Source: Microbacterium pumilum (GTDB taxonomy: Bacteria > Actinomycetota > Actinomycetes > Actinomycetales > Microbacteriaceae). From it: a stretch of 64,000 nucleotides of DNA. The notes below the pieces were generated by a model. The model saw only the letters and a list, made by a program, of their open reading frames with translations, was not told the origin of the DNA and searched no databases. Every line of letters starts with the position of its first letter. Within the stretch, counting starts at the first letter, position 1. A program made the position numbers and the translations under genes. This document shows, one piece after another, positions 33,316 through 41,652 of this stretch. The stretch is taken from NCBI RefSeq assembly GCF_039530225.1, contig NZ_BAAAOH010000001.1, positions 4,216,001 through 4,280,000 on the forward strand, in the 5' to 3' direction.

Positions 33316-34389
33316 TCAGCTCAGGCCGGAGTAGGCGTGCAGGCCTTTGAAGAACATGTTCACGATTGTGAAGCTGAAGAGGACGGCAGCGAACCCGATG
33401 ATCGACAGCCAGGCCGATCGCGACCCACGCCAGCCGCGGGTCGCCCGCGCGTGGATGTAGCCCGCGTAGAGCACCCAGATGACGAAGGTCCAGACTTCCT
33501 TCGTGTCGAACCCCCAGTATCGGCCCCAGGCGTCGTTGGCCCAGATCGATCCGGCGATGAGCGTGAAGGTCCAGAAGATGAACCCCAGGATCGCGAAGCG
33601 GTAGGCCAGCGACTCGAGCGCCTCGGCGCTCGGCAGGGTCCGCAGGAATCCGGGCCGTGTCTTGACCGCACCGGTGCCGTCGGCCGAGCCATCGGCCGCT
33701 GCGTCGGCGGCGAGCGCCTTGCGCTCACGACGCGCCTGCATCAGCTGGACCACCGACAGCCCGAACGCCAACGCGAACAGCGCGGTGGCGAGCGATGCGA
33801 CGAAGACGTGGATGACGAGCCAGACGCTCTTCAGCGGATCCATGAGCGGCACGATCTCGACGTAGAACGCGAGGGTCGCCCCGCCCAGCAGGACGACGAC
33901 CAGGCCCGTGATGAATGTGCCGAGGAAGCGCAGGTCGTAGCGGAACAGCACCCCCAGGTACACCGCGACGATGAGCATCGTGCCTGTGAGTGAGAACTCG
34001 TACATGTTCGACCACGGCACCCGGCCCGCGGCAAGGCCTCGCGTGACGTCGCCGGAAACGTGGAACACGAAGGCGAGCACGGTCAGGGCCGTGCCGATCC
34101 GCGCCCACAGCTGCCGTCGGCGGTCGGCCGGGCGGGCGTTCAGCGCCTCGTCGGCGGCGCGCTCCTCGGCTCGCACCCTGCCCATAGCGCTCGAGCGGGT
34201 GGCGCTCGCACCGGCAGCTGCGGCGCCCACCAGCTCGCGCTCACGCGCATCCTTCGTGTCGACGACCTGGGCCGACCGGCGCGCCAGGTCGACCGCGTAG
34301 GCGATGAACGCGAGCGCGTAGATGGTTATTGCCGTCCAGACCAGGAGCACCGATACCGAATCGAGCGTGAGCGGGGCGGTTTCGGGCAT
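33316..34389 (-). CDS. ccsB: Cytochrome c biogenesis protein CcsB/CcsA type (haem handling)
   Basis: 357 residues with about eight spans. The tryptophan-rich haem-binding region is clear (AGSIWANDAWGRYWGFDTKE, then WTFVIWVLYAGYIHARATRG), with histidines placed as in System II CcsA/ResC. With ResB it carries haem outward and attaches it to apocytochrome c. The ATG is 6 bases after TAGACT, whose TAG is also the stop of resB, so it may have its own leaderless promoter as well as read-through from the operon. Confidence 0.9.
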   Translation of the reverse strand: MPETAPLTLDSVSVLLVWTAITIYALAFIAYAVDLARRSAQVVDTKDARERELVGAAAAGASATRSSAMGRVRAEERAADEALNARPADRRRQLWARIGTALTVLAFVFHVSGDVTRGLAAGRVPWSNMYEFSLTGTMLIVAVYLGVLFRYDLRFLGTFITGLVVVLLGGATLAFYVEIVPLMDPLKSVWLVIHVFVASLATALFALAFGLSVVQLMQARRERKALAADAAADGSADGTGAVKTRPGFLRTLPSAEALESLAYRFAILGFIFWTFTLIAGSIWANDAWGRYWGFDTKEVWTFVIWVLYAGYIHARATRGWRGSRSAWLSIIGFAAVLFSFTIVNMFFKGLHAYSGLS

Positions 34390-34395
34390 GCCCTA

Positions 34396-34401
34396 AGTCT
34401 A
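34396..34401 (-). promoter_or_regulatory. -10 element of ccsB sharing the TAG stop of resB
   Basis: TAGACT (minus strand), 6 bases before the ccsB ATG. TAG at 34399-34401 terminates resB. Confidence 0.6.
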
Positions 34402-36174
34402 CGCGCGCCCGGACCGGGGCTCCGAGCTCGCGCCCGGCGCCGGCGTACGAAGCGACGCCTCCAGTGCGTCGCCGTGACGCTGCGCGAGCTGCGCGACCGC
34501 CGCGTCGAGCGTCGGGTCCTCGCCCCGCGCCAGCCCGGCGAATTCGACACGCAGTGTGTGGCCCTGCGGAGTGACCTTGACCCACACGCGTCGACGCGGC
34601 ACGAACAGCGCCGCCAGCAGCCCGGCCGTCGCGAGCACCGCGAACGCCAGGATCCACGGCGCCACCACATCCCGGTGAATGGAGAGCGACACGAAACGCT
34701 TGACCGACCCCTCGTAGCCCTCGGCGCCGGCGGGCGCTTCGTTCTCGAACGTGATCGTGCCGTAGCCGCCGGGCAGGTCCTGCGTCTCGCCGGGTGCGAG
34801 CTCGATCGAGTCGACGCCGGTGTCGCCGCCCGTGAGCCTCGTCATGCCTGTCGGATCGAGGGTGTACACCGAACGCGGTGTGCCGTCATCGATGCCCAGA
34901 TCGCCGGCATACACGTTGAGCGAGACGACCGGGTTGACGAGGGCGGGATAGCGGGACGAGAACGCTCCGGTCGTCAGCTCGGCCTGAGTGGGATAGAAGA
35001 ATCCGACCAGTCCGAGCTGCTCCGGCAGTCCGTCCGGAACCTTGATGACCCCGAGCGAGGTCAGGTTCTTGTCCTGGGGCAGGAAGGGCACGGATTCCGA
35101 ATAGACGACATCGCCGGACGCGTTGCGGATCGTGATCGTCGGGGCATACCCGTTGCCCATGAGGTAGATGCGGTCGCCGGCCAGCTCGAGCGGATGGTTG
35201 ACCCGCACGTCGCCCTGCTGTGCGGCCTCGCCCGCGAGCCGGGTCGTCAGGTGTGCCGCGAAGTCGCCCGCTTGGCCTTCGCCGGTCGTGCCTGCGGGCT
35301 GATACGTGACCGAGAACTCGTCGAGGGTCAGCGAGTACGGCGCGAGCTTCTCTTCGTCGACGAATCGTCCCGGATTGAAGGATGCGTAGTCGAGCATCGT
35401 GTTCACGAACGTGCGGCCTTCGATGATCACGCTCTGGCCGGTGTAGGTGAATCCGCCGCCGAGGGCCACCGACACCAGCACGCCGATCAGCGCGGTGTGG
35501 AACACCAGGTTGCCGGTCTCGCGGAGGTAGCCGCGCTCCGCAGAGACCGAGAGCGTCGCACCCGTGTCGTATCGCTCGACGCGATAGCGGGCGCGCTTCA
35601 GCTGGTCGTGGGCGAGCGTGATCGCGGCTTGGGCGGCCGCGGTGGCACTCGTGCCGGACCGCGTGGCGGCATCCGTGTCGGGCGCCAGTTCGACGATCGC
35701 CTCCCGGTGCGCATCGAGACGCTCGAGGCGTGACGGCGTGCGCGGCGGCCGTGCCCGCAGGGCCTTCCAGTGGTGCCCCGTGCGCGGGATGACGCAGCCG
35801 ATGAGAGAGATGAACAGCAGGATGTAGATCGCCGAGAACCACGGCGAGGAGTAGACGTCGAACAGGCTCAGCTTGTCGAGGATGGGCGCCAGGTCGGGAT
35901 TCTCGGAGAAGAACTGCGTGACGCCGTTGGGATCGGCGCTCCGCTGCGGCACGAGCGACCCGGGCACAGCGGCGATCGCGAGGAGCAGCAGGAGCACGAG
36001 CGCGGTGCGCATCGAGGTGAGCTGACGCCACCCCCAGCGGAGCCATCCGACGACGCCGAGCGGCGGCTGGGTGATGCCGGATGCCGCCTCGGGTGTGCTG
36101 TCGGCATGGTCTGAGGGCCGCAGCATTCCCTCGACGGGCGACCCCGTCGACGCGTCAGAACGGTAGCGGGACAC
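34399..36174 (-). CDS. resB: Cytochrome c biogenesis protein ResB
   Basis: 591 residues. Membrane spans near 45-65 (TSMRTALVLLLLLAIAAVPG), 95-120 and 200-225, a large external domain, and a last span before a charged C-terminal tail (ILAFAVLATAGLLAALFVPR) match ResB. The motif VPQRSADPNGVTQFF after span 1 is typical. It works with CcsB in System II haem attachment. The assigned GTG overlaps the end of ccdA by 20 bases; the ribosome site is weak, so a slightly later start is possible. Confidence 0.88.
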   Translation of the reverse strand: MSRYRSDASTGSPVEGMLRPSDHADSTPEAASGITQPPLGVVGWLRWGWRQLTSMRTALVLLLLLAIAAVPGSLVPQRSADPNGVTQFFSENPDLAPILDKLSLFDVYSSPWFSAIYILLFISLIGCVIPRTGHHWKALRARPPRTPSRLERLDAHREAIVELAPDTDAATRSGTSATAAAQAAITLAHDQLKRARYRVERYDTGATLSVSAERGYLRETGNLVFHTALIGVLVSVALGGGFTYTGQSVIIEGRTFVNTMLDYASFNPGRFVDEEKLAPYSLTLDEFSVTYQPAGTTGEGQAGDFAAHLTTRLAGEAAQQGDVRVNHPLELAGDRIYLMGNGYAPTITIRNASGDVVYSESVPFLPQDKNLTSLGVIKVPDGLPEQLGLVGFFYPTQAELTTGAFSSRYPALVNPVVSLNVYAGDLGIDDGTPRSVYTLDPTGMTRLTGGDTGVDSIELAPGETQDLPGGYGTITFENEAPAGAEGYEGSVKRFVSLSIHRDVVAPWILAFAVLATAGLLAALFVPRRRVWVKVTPQGHTLRVEFAGLARGEDPTLDAAVAQLAQRHGDALEASLRTPAPGASSEPRSGRA

Positions 36175-36976
36175 TGGAGAACACCCCCTGCAGCTGGGTC
36201 ATGAAGGCGGTCCAGACGCCCGTCACCATGAGGATTCCGAGCACGATCAGGATGCCGCCGCCGATGAGGTTGACGGCACGGATGTGCCGGCGGAGGAACG
36301 TGACGGACCGCGTCGCCCACCCGAATCCGAGAGTGATCAGGACGAACGGGATGCCGAGGCCCAGCGAGTACGCGAGCCCGAGGATCGCGCCGCGCGCGGC
36401 GGACCCGCCGTCGAACGACATGCCCAGGATGACCGCCAGCGTCGGTCCGATGCAGGGCGTCCACCCGATGCCGAGAGCGATGCCGAGCAGCGGCGCTCCG
36501 ATCAGGCCGAGGTTTCCTCGCACCTGCGGGCGGATGGTGCGCTGCGCCATGCCGAAGACGCCGATGAACACCAGACCCATCGCGATGATGACGACGCCCA
36601 GCACGCGCGTGATGGCCTCCGCGTACTCCAGGAAGAACCGGCCGAGGGTGCCGCCGAGCATCGCGACGCTGATGAACACCAGCGTGAAGCCTGCGATGAA
36701 CAGGATCACCCCGAGCAGCAGACGCCCGCGGGCGGGCGCCTCGACCTGGACGGCGGTCCTGGAGCCGGCGGCACCCTTGGCCGCGACAGCCGGGCCACCG
36801 CCATCGGCCGCTGAGCCGGTCGACACGCGAGGAGTGACTGCACCGCCGATGAACCCGAGATAGCCCGGCACCAGCGGCAGCACGCACGGCGAGAGGAACG
36901 AGATGAGCCCTGCCAGCACGGCGATCGGGATCGCCAGCAGCAGCGAACCGTCTGCGACGATGCCGGCGACGTTCAC
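36155..36976 (-). CDS. ccdA: Thiol-disulfide transporter CcdA
   Basis: 273 residues, six spans. The two redox cysteines sit in FLSPCVLPLVPGYLGF and GWTPCIGPTLAV, as in CcdA/DsbD-beta. It passes electrons across the membrane to ResA so that apocytochrome cysteines stay reduced. The GTG at 36976 overlaps the resA stop by 4 bases (GTGA); the longer frame is a shadow. An Ala/Gly-rich loop at about 45-75 replaces the short loop of other CcdA proteins. Confidence 0.9.
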   Translation of the reverse strand: MNVAGIVADGSLLLAIPIAVLAGLISFLSPCVLPLVPGYLGFIGGAVTPRVSTGSAADGGGPAVAAKGAAGSRTAVQVEAPARGRLLLGVILFIAGFTLVFISVAMLGGTLGRFFLEYAEAITRVLGVVIIAMGLVFIGVFGMAQRTIRPQVRGNLGLIGAPLLGIALGIGWTPCIGPTLAVILGMSFDGGSAARGAILGLAYSLGLGIPFVLITLGFGWATRSVTFLRRHIRAVNLIGGGILIVLGILMVTGVWTAFMTQLQGVFSSVPLPF

Positions 36977-37575
36977 AGCTCGTCCAGTGCGTCGCGCACG
37001 AGGGTGGTCAGGAACGAGTCGTCCGGCAGCTGCCCGATGATCCGCGCGGCCACTCGACCTTCGCCGTCGAGCACGAGGGTCGTCGGCGTCGCGTTGATGG
37101 GGGTGCGCTCGGCGAACGCGAGCTTGACCGCTCCGTCCTGCGCCGCCATGACACTGGGATAGCTGATTCCATAGGTGTCGGCGAACGCGGCGGCAGCCTG
37201 GGGCGCATCGACCGTGTTGATGCCGAGGAAGGCGACATCCTGCCCCTCGAAAGCCGAGTAGGCCTTCTCGAGGTCGGGCGCCTCCGCGCGGCACGGTCCG
37301 CAGGCGGCGTACCAGAAGTTGACCACGAGCACCCCGCCTGCGAAGTCCCCGCTCGACACGGAGTCTCCGGACTCGGTCGTCCCCTCGAACTCGACAGGGT
37401 CGCCCCGATCAGCGGCGGGAATCTCGACGACGCGGAAGTCTCCCGCGATGTATCCCTTGTTGTCGCCGGCCCGGTACTGGTCCGCCAGCGGATCATTGGA
37501 GCAGCCCACAAGTCCCGCGATCAGCGCGGCCGAGAGCAGAGCGGATGCCGCAGCCCGGCCGCGTCGCGCGATCAC
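36973..37575 (-). CDS. resA: ResA-like thioredoxin lipoprotein
   Basis: 200 residues. Signal peptide with lipobox LVGC (Cys25), so it should be anchored outside the membrane. The TlpA/ResA domain has WYAACGPCRAEAP (Cys92 and Cys95) and the cis-Pro region INATPTTLVLDG. It reduces the haem-binding cysteines of apocytochrome c using electrons from CcdA. The GTG at 37575 overlaps the phosphatase stop by 4 bases (GTGA), which settles the start. Confidence 0.9.
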   Translation of the reverse strand: MIARRGRAAASALLSAALIAGLVGCSNDPLADQYRAGDNKGYIAGDFRVVEIPAADRGDPVEFEGTTESGDSVSSGDFAGGVLVVNFWYAACGPCRAEAPDLEKAYSAFEGQDVAFLGINTVDAPQAAAAFADTYGISYPSVMAAQDGAVKLAFAERTPINATPTTLVLDGEGRVAARIIGQLPDDSFLTTLVRDALDEL

Positions 37576-38201
37576 ACCGCCCCCACGTCCACGGCGCCGG
37601 CGGTCGAAGCCGGCTCGGCGTACGACACCTCCGTCCACCTGCCGTCGACCATCTCGAGGCTCGTGATGCTCGAGAGCGCACATCGACGGTCGCGCGGATC
37701 GTGGCGGGATGGCAGGCCGGCAACGGCCAGATGGGTCACCCAGATCGGCAGCTGGTGCGAGACGATGACGACATCGCCGCCGTCGACGGACTCCCACGCC
37801 TGGGTCATCGCAGCGTTCATCCGAGCGATGACCTCGACGTACGGCTCGCCCCAGCTGGGCAGTGCCGGGCGGCGCAGATGGCGCCAGTTCCACGGATTCA
37901 CTAGGGCGCGTGCCATGTGCCGGCCCTCGAAGACATTGGTCGGCTCGATGACACGCTCATCGATGAGCGGCTCGATTCCGAAGATCTCGGTGAACGGCTC
38001 TGCCGACTCCTGCGTACGCTGCAGCGGCGAGACCACGAGGGCGGCGATGGGACGACCGAGCCCCTTCACGTACTCCGCCGCCTGCCGTGCCATCCGTCGA
38101 CCGTCGGCGCTGAGGCCATAGCCCGGAAGACGGCCGTAGAGCACACGACGGGGGTTGTGAACCTCCCCGTGGCGCACGAGATGAAGGCGGTCTGCGGGCA
38201 C
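37572..38201 (-). CDS. Histidine phosphatase family protein
   Basis: 209 residues. The catalytic LHLVRHGEVHNP (His10 region) and a later HQLPIW with the second His define the branch; LVVSPLQRTQESAEPF is also typical. Most bacterial members are broad phosphatases rather than glycolytic mutases. It heads the resA-ccdA-resB-ccsB operon, the same order as in mycobacteria. The GTG start has TAGACT 6 bases upstream, so the whole ccs operon may begin with a leaderless message. Confidence 0.82.
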   Translation of the reverse strand: MPADRLHLVRHGEVHNPRRVLYGRLPGYGLSADGRRMARQAAEYVKGLGRPIAALVVSPLQRTQESAEPFTEIFGIEPLIDERVIEPTNVFEGRHMARALVNPWNWRHLRRPALPSWGEPYVEVIARMNAAMTQAWESVDGGDVVIVSHQLPIWVTHLAVAGLPSRHDPRDRRCALSSITSLEMVDGRWTEVSYAEPASTAGAVDVGAV

Positions 38202-38207
38202 CGCACC

Positions 38208-38213
38208 AGTCTA
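38208..38213 (-). promoter_or_regulatory. -10 element of the phosphatase-ccs operon, leaderless
   Basis: TAGACT (minus strand) ends 6 bases before the GTG at 38201. Confidence 0.6.
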
Positions 38214-38315
38214 CGTGGGGCGGTTCTGTGGGGTCGCCGAGCGTGCCGACCTCGTCGTTCGGAGGCTCGCCACGATGGGCGCATCGGCGTATCGTGACGC
38301 CCGGAGGTGGTCGCA

Positions 38316-38780
38316 GTGGCCTTCGAATACCACGTCATCGATGCTCCGGTGCGGCATCTGGCAGCAGTGCGATTCCATGCCGCCGCGGATGAGATGGCGG
38401 GGCGCCTGGGCGACGCGTTGGGGACGGTGATCGACGTGCTGGTGAGTCACGACATCGTGCCCGAAGGACCCGCGATCGCCTGTTTCGACGCCACTGACGA
38501 TGGCTACGACGTCGCCGTGGGCTACGAGGTGGCGGGTCCGTTCGCCTCGGAAGGCGGGATCGAGCATGTCGAACTGCCCGGCGGCGAGGTCGCGACGACC
38601 GTGCACGTCGGCCCGAGCGAGTCGCTGGGAGAGACCGAGACCGAGCTCGAGGTCAACATCATGGCTGATGGCCGCGAGCTCGAGCTGGAGGGCCCGGTGT
38701 GGGAGGAGTACCTGGATGAGAAGGATGCTGCGACCGGGGAATCGCTGACCCGCCTGTTCCGGCCGCTCAAGCCGGCGTAG
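38316..38780 (+). CDS. GyrI-like / AraC-effector-binding domain protein
   Basis: 154 residues. EYHVIDAPVRHLAAVRFHAA at the start, a central GPAIACFDATDDGYDVAVGY, and GPVWEEYLDE at the end match the stand-alone small-molecule-binding domain (GyrI-like/SOUL-like fold). There is no DNA-binding part. The GTG at 38316 is chosen because GGAGG lies 8 bases upstream (38303-38307); the earlier GTG at 38307 overlaps that site. The ligand is unknown. Confidence 0.65.
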   Translation: MAFEYHVIDAPVRHLAAVRFHAAADEMAGRLGDALGTVIDVLVSHDIVPEGPAIACFDATDDGYDVAVGYEVAGPFASEGGIEHVELPGGEVATTVHVGPSESLGETETELEVNIMADGRELELEGPVWEEYLDEKDAATGESLTRLFRPLKPA

Positions 38781-39093
38781 CGGATCGGAGCCCGGCACTG
38801 TGACGCGCCAGGATCTCGCCGGTCATCTTGTGTGTCGGTCCGCGGGACGATTCCCTCGGCCTTCACCCGCGAACGGGACATCGCACCGCGGCGCGGCCTG
38901 GCTTCGGATGTCGCCGCACGCAGCGGCGACCTGCCCACCGTCGGCGGTGCCGCACCGACCCTGATCCTCGCGGTCCGTGTCGAGGACCTCGCCTCCGACA
39001 CCGGATGGGCCTCCGTCACCACCGGCAGCAAGACATGATCAACTGCGTGCCGAGCACACCAGGCGGCCCGTCGGGAGCCGGCATCCCGCCACG
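38781..39093. other. Gap with no convincing gene
   Basis: 313 bases before the aspS promoter. A 68-codon frame (38832-39038, plus) has no family resemblance or ribosome site. I see no repeat, hairpin or RNA gene. Confidence 0.5.
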
Positions 39094-39099
39094 TAGACT
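39094..39099 (+). promoter_or_regulatory. -10 element of aspS, leaderless
   Basis: TAGACT ends 8 bases before the GTG at 39108. Confidence 0.55.
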
Positions 39100-39107
39100 G
39101 GTCGCTC

Positions 39108-40466
39108 GTGAGTGAACGCCTTCTCGTCAAGCAGCTGCAGTCCCTTCCAGACGGCCCGGTCTCGGTGTCGGGATGGGTTGAGACCGTCCGGGATCAGAAG
39201 AAAGTCCAGTTCGTCATCCTGCGCGATGAGACCGGTGCCGTTCAGCTGGTAAACCCGGCGACCCGGCCCGTCGACCCTTCGACCGGCTCAGGGACCGGAA
39301 CCGAGCAGGATGCCGCGGCCCTCGCGCTGACCGAGTCAATCTCAGCGATGACCACGGGAACGTTCCTCACGGTGCACGGCGAGCTCAAGCACGACGAGCG
39401 CGTCAAGCTCGGCGGCGTCGAGATCAAGATCGCGTCGCTCGACATCGCCGCCGCGGCCCTCCCCGAGACCCCGATCGCGGCCGACAGCGGGCAGGACAAG
39501 CGGATGGACTGGCGCTTCCTCGACCTGCGTCAGCGTCGGAACAACCTCATCTTCCGTGTGCAGACGACGCTCGAGCACGCCATGCGCAGCTACTGGGTCG
39601 AGCGGGACTACGTCGAGGTGCACTCGCCGAAGCTCATGGCGTCCGCGTCCGAATCGAACGCCGAGCTGTTCTCGCTCGAGTACTTCGGCGAGCAGACCGC
39701 ATACCTCGCGCAGTCGCCTCAGTTCTTCAAGCAGATGGCCCAGGTCGCCGGCTTCGGCAAGATCTTCGAGATCGCCCCGGCGTTCCGCGCCGACCCGTCT
39801 TTCACGAGCCGCCACGCCACCGAGTTCACGTCGATCGACGCCGAGATCAGCTGGATCGACTCGCACGAGGATGTCGCGAAGATGCAGGAGGAGCTCCTTG
39901 CCACGGCGTTCGCGGCCGTGAAGGGGAAGCACGGCGCCGAGATCGAGGAGCTGTTCGGCCTCGAGGTCGTCGTACCGGCGATCCCGTTCCCCCGCATTCC
40001 GCTCGCCGAGGCGCTCGAGATCGTGAAGAGCCGTGGATACGAGGTCCCCCGCACCGACGGCGACCTCGACCCCGAGGGCGAGCGCCAGATCTCGGCCCAT
40101 GTCGAGGAGACCTACGGCCACCAGTTCGTCTTCATCACGGACTACCACCCCGCGATCCGCGCGTTCTATCACATGCGCGATGAGGAGACCGGGCTCACCA
40201 AGAGCTACGACCTGCTCTTCAAGGGCGTCGAGATCACCACCGGCGCGCAACGCGAACACCGCGTCGACGTGTTGATCGACCAGGCGAAGGAGAAGGGTCT
40301 CGGGGCCGAGCATCTCGACTTCTACTTCGACTTCTTCCGCTACGGCGCCCCGCCGCACGGTGGGTTCGGCATGGGACTCGCTCGGGTGATGATGCTCCTG
40401 CTGGGCGAATCGTCCATCCGCGAGGTCACCTATCTCTTCAGAGGGCCTACGCGCCTCGCGCCTTGA
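39108..40466 (+). CDS. aspS: Archaeal-type aspartyl-tRNA(Asn) synthetase
   Basis: 452 residues. This is the short archaeal/eukaryotic kind of aspartyl-tRNA synthetase, not the bacterial form of about 590 with a GAD insertion. An OB-fold (about 15-110) is followed by the class II core: motif 2 in FRADPSFTSRHATEF with SIDAEISW, motif 3 in GGFGMGLARVMM. The C-terminus EVTYLFRGPTRLAP matches the FPRxxxRLxP ending. Such enzymes are often non-discriminating and charge tRNA-Asn with Asp for amidation by GatCAB. Residues about 55-65 (VDPSTGSGTGT) form a Gly/Ser/Thr insertion in the OB-fold encoded by a repeat-like palindrome. Confidence 0.85.
   Translation: MSERLLVKQLQSLPDGPVSVSGWVETVRDQKKVQFVILRDETGAVQLVNPATRPVDPSTGSGTGTEQDAAALALTESISAMTTGTFLTVHGELKHDERVKLGGVEIKIASLDIAAAALPETPIAADSGQDKRMDWRFLDLRQRRNNLIFRVQTTLEHAMRSYWVERDYVEVHSPKLMASASESNAELFSLEYFGEQTAYLAQSPQFFKQMAQVAGFGKIFEIAPAFRADPSFTSRHATEFTSIDAEISWIDSHEDVAKMQEELLATAFAAVKGKHGAEIEELFGLEVVVPAIPFPRIPLAEALEIVKSRGYEVPRTDGDLDPEGERQISAHVEETYGHQFVFITDYHPAIRAFYHMRDEETGLTKSYDLLFKGVEITTGAQREHRVDVLIDQAKEKGLGAEHLDFYFDFFRYGAPPHGGFGMGLARVMMLLLGESSIREVTYLFRGPTRLAP
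39275..39293 (+). repeat. Repeat-like palindromic insertion inside aspS
   Basis: CCCTTCGACCGGCTCAGGG resembles the intergenic element (CCCTTCGACAAGCTCAGGG type) that I recall as common in actinobacterial genomes. Here it is read in frame within the OB-fold. Confidence 0.55.
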
Positions 40467-40598
40467 CCGCGACTCCGCGGGCCCAACCGCCCGTGCCGCG
40501 CACTCTGGCCCTTTCCCCTGCTGCAGTCGACCGTTAGCGTGAACACGAGGGCATTCCCGCCCGGCATGTCCGGGGCGGGCAGATCCGAGGAGGCACTG

Positions 40599-40775
40599 AT
40601 GGCGGGCAAGTTCGAACTCTGGGTGGACAAGGGCGGCGACTGGCGGTTCAATCTCAAGGCGTCGAACGGACAGGTGATCGCGACGAGTCAGGGCTATTCG
40701 TCGAAGGCGAGCGCGATCGGCGGCATCGAGTCGGTCAAGACCAACGCGCCCGGCGCAGAGGTCGTCGAGCTCTGA
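40599..40775 (+). CDS. YegP-like (DUF1508) protein
   Basis: 58 residues. KFELWVDKGGDWRFNLKASN and GQVIATSQGYSSKASAIGGI are the complete single DUF1508 repeat; E. coli YegP has two. Function is unknown; family members form small beta-rich domains. The ATG at 40599 has GAGGAGG 5-6 bases upstream, so the longer frame from 40539 is not used. Confidence 0.85.
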   Translation: MAGKFELWVDKGGDWRFNLKASNGQVIATSQGYSSKASAIGGIESVKTNAPGAEVVEL

Positions 40776-40787
40776 GGGCCGATCCGC

Positions 40788-41039
40788 TCACGCGCCGGCG
40801 ACGAGTGCCGCGCGAAGCCGATCGGGTGAGACGCGCCAGTGCGCGTGGAACGCACCGTCGATGAGAACGACCGGGATCTTCTCCCACCAGACCTCGTAGA
40901 GCGCGGGATCCTCCAGGATCGAACGCTCTTCGACCTCGACGGCATCCTCGGGCAGTTCGGCAACGACGGTCTCGACGACCTCGCGTGCGACATCGCACAG
41001 GTGGCAGTCGGGCTTGCCGACGAGAGTGAGCGTCGTCAC
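40788..41039 (-). CDS. Glutaredoxin-like (DUF836) protein
   Basis: 83 residues. GKPDCHLCDVAREVV holds the redox CxxC (Cys12 and Cys15), and KIPVVLIDG carries the cis-Pro. It is a small cytosolic thiol-disulfide protein of the glutaredoxin/NrdH-like DUF836 group. GTG start with TAGGAT 6 bases upstream and no ribosome site. Confidence 0.82.
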   Translation of the reverse strand: MTTLTLVGKPDCHLCDVAREVVETVVAELPEDAVEVEERSILEDPALYEVWWEKIPVVLIDGAFHAHWRVSPDRLRAALVAGA

Positions 41040-41045
41040 CGTTTC

Positions 41046-41051
41046 ATCCTA
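41046..41051 (-). promoter_or_regulatory. -10 element of the glutaredoxin-like gene, leaderless
   Basis: TAGGAT (minus strand) ends 6 bases before the GTG at 41039. Confidence 0.55.
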
Positions 41052-41080
41052 AAGTCGACGCTCCACCGGAGGACCGGCAT

Positions 41081-41374
41081 TCACTGCTCGATCGGATAGC
41101 CCGCCGCGATCCATTCGGATGTGCCGCCATCGACGTTCGTGGCGTCGAACCCGCGGGCCGTGAGCACCTCGACGACGCGGCCCGACCGGCCCCCGATCTG
41201 GCAGATCACATCGAAGGCCTCGGCCGGCAGTTCGTCGAAGTGATCGCCGAGCGTCGACATCGGCAGGTTGACGGATCCAGGCACGTGACCCGCCTCGTAC
41301 TCGTGGACCTCGCGCACATCGATGAGCGGCGTATCCGTTCGCTCCCGAAGCTGCTGGACGGTGATCGACTGCAT
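41081..41374 (-). CDS. Rhodanese-like protein
   Basis: 97 residues, a single rhodanese domain: TPLIDVREVHEYEAGHVPGS, then the active loop ICQIGGRSGR with the catalytic Cys, and NVDGGTSEWIAAGYP. It probably transfers sulfur or handles persulfides in the cytosol. The ATG at 41374 has AGAGAGG upstream. It lies 41 bases upstream of the glutaredoxin-like gene on the same strand. Confidence 0.85.
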   Translation of the reverse strand: MQSITVQQLRERTDTPLIDVREVHEYEAGHVPGSVNLPMSTLGDHFDELPAEAFDVICQIGGRSGRVVEVLTARGFDATNVDGGTSEWIAAGYPIEQ

Positions 41375-41419
41375 GAACGGCCTCTCTTTGCCGGCGCGAT
41401 GTGGTGGTGGAGGAACACG

Positions 41420-41460
41420 AAGCGCCCCTACGACGGACAAGGGTCCGAACGGGGGCGCTT
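41420..41460 (-). terminator. Terminator after bS22
   Basis: AAGCGCCCC (41420-41428) pairs with GGGGCGCTT (41452-41460), with an inner CGGAC/GTCCG stem. It starts 13 bases past the bS22 stop; a moderately T-rich tract follows on the minus strand. Confidence 0.65.
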
Positions 41461-41473
41461 GGTGTTCGTGCCG

Positions 41474-41572
41474 CTACTTCTTGTTGCGGCGCTGGTGGCG
41501 CGTCTTGCGAAGCAGCTTGCGGTGCTTCTTCTTCGCCATGCGCTTGCGGCGCTTCTTGATGACAGAACCCAC
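41474..41572 (-). CDS. Small ribosomal protein bS22 (AURKAIP1/COX24 type)
   Basis: Only 32 residues and extremely basic (MGSVIKKRRKRMAKKKHRKL and on to RRNKK). This is the actinobacterial 30S protein first identified in mycobacterial ribosomes. GTG at 41572 with GAGG 7 bases upstream. It lies next to a BldC-like gene, as in mycobacteria. Lys codons are nearly all AAG, in line with high expression. It is below usual gene-calling length. Confidence 0.88.
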   Translation of the reverse strand: MGSVIKKRRKRMAKKKHRKLLRKTRHQRRNKK

Positions 41573-41652
41573 GGAAAACCTCACAATGTCGGGGTCTGGG
41601 CGCGAGGAGATGCGCCCGGGATGGGCAGATGCGGAAAATGCCTCTCGACAGT

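Noticed and set aside
38832..39038. 68-codon plus-strand frame before aspS
   Set aside because: No family, no ribosome site and composition like other shadow frames.
39108..40466. Lysyl- or asparaginyl-tRNA synthetase
   Set aside because: The class II core resembles both, but motif 2 (FRADPSFTSRHATEF), the motif 3 region and the C-terminal end fit the archaeal AspRS group better.
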